64,000 nucleotides of DNA, taken from assembly GCA_027627225.1 (NCBI GenBank), contig CM051024.1:43847847-43911846 (forward strand), in the 5' to 3' direction. Below, in pieces: positions 63,676 through 64,000 of this stretch. A program made the position numbers and the translations under genes. Source of the DNA: Congeria kusceri. Taxonomy: Eukaryota > Mollusca > Bivalvia > Myida > Dreissenidae. Within the stretch, counting starts at the first letter, position 1, and every line of letters starts with the position of its first letter. The notes under the pieces are model-generated. The model did not search any database. It saw only the letters and a list, made by a program, of their open reading frames with translations, and had not been told where the DNA came from.

Positions 63676-63905
63676 GAAAACCAGTCTTAATGCATGTGCG
63701 TAGTGTATTACCGGATTAACCTGTGCAGTGCTCACAGGCTAATCCAGGACGGCACTTTCCGCTTGTATGGTATTTTCTGTTTCAAGGAAGTCTCTTCTAA
63801 ACATAAATCCACTGTAGGCGGAAAGTGCCGTCCCGGATTAGCCTGTGCAGACTGCAAGGCTAATCCGGGACAACACTTTATGCACATGCATTAAGTCCGG
63901 TTTTC
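63676..63905. mobile_element. Palindromic element of 230 bp with nested hairpins
   Basis: Arms of about 86 bases (63677-63762 and 63818-63904) are reverse complements with scattered mismatches and end in AAAACC/GGTTTT. Each arm holds its own hairpin (GGATTARCCTGTG...CACAGGCTAATCC type). The 55-base loop includes GAAGTCTCTTCT. I recall highly similar sequence as an abundant repeat in dreissenid mussels, but cannot check. The 66-codon frame inside is a by-product. Confidence 0.8.
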
Positions 63906-64000
63906 CAACATATTAAATTCAGCAATCATCAAAGTCCAGTAACTGTATGACAAAAAACTTTGACATTCCACAAAAACTAAATCTTTTGAATGAAATGCAT

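Noticed and set aside
63694..63894. 66-codon frame with several cysteines
   Set aside because: It lies wholly inside the palindromic element and its cysteines come from the inverted arms.

Overview
This is AT-rich, gene-poor eukaryotic DNA, almost certainly from a bivalve mollusc. The evidence is spliced exons with GT/AG borders and an AATAAA signal, relics of non-LTR retrotransposons, and many long degenerate tandem-repeat elements of kinds I associate with heterodont clams and mussels. The nested palindrome near 63.8 kb is one I associate with dreissenids, but the species is an inference. No rRNA, tRNA, CRISPR or prokaryotic operon is visible.

Layout. 0.4-2.5 kb (+): the last two coding exons of a small secreted cysteine-knot peptide of the agatoxin-like neuropeptide type. 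The signal-peptide exon must lie to the left, outside the window. 7.2-12.8 kb: a 4.1-kb non-LTR retrotransposon on the minus strand (ORF1 and ORF2, both broken, reverse-transcriptase core deleted), with short repeats around it. 15.2-16.8 kb: scraps of a second LINE family. 16.87-18.25 kb: a non-autonomous DNA transposon with 27-bp terminal inverted repeats and a probable target duplication. 24-40.6 kb and 55.8-60.5 kb: tandem-repeat elements of several families, some sharing the same outer ends around different cores. 31-34.5 kb: an old segmental duplication with a MITE in one copy. 40.6-53.9 kb: three copies of an unclassified repeat of about 1.3 kb, plus microsatellites. 50.2-55.1 kb (-): two immunity-related GTPase (IRG-like) genes, both interrupted by stops.

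How the genes relate. The peptide gene and the IRG-like pair are unrelated loci. The peptide gene looks intact in the part that is visible. The IRG-like genes sit 3.1 kb apart on one strand and look like decaying members of an expanded innate-immunity family, with a copy of the unclassified repeat lying between them. Nearly all other sequence is mobile-element debris or sequence in which I recognise nothing.
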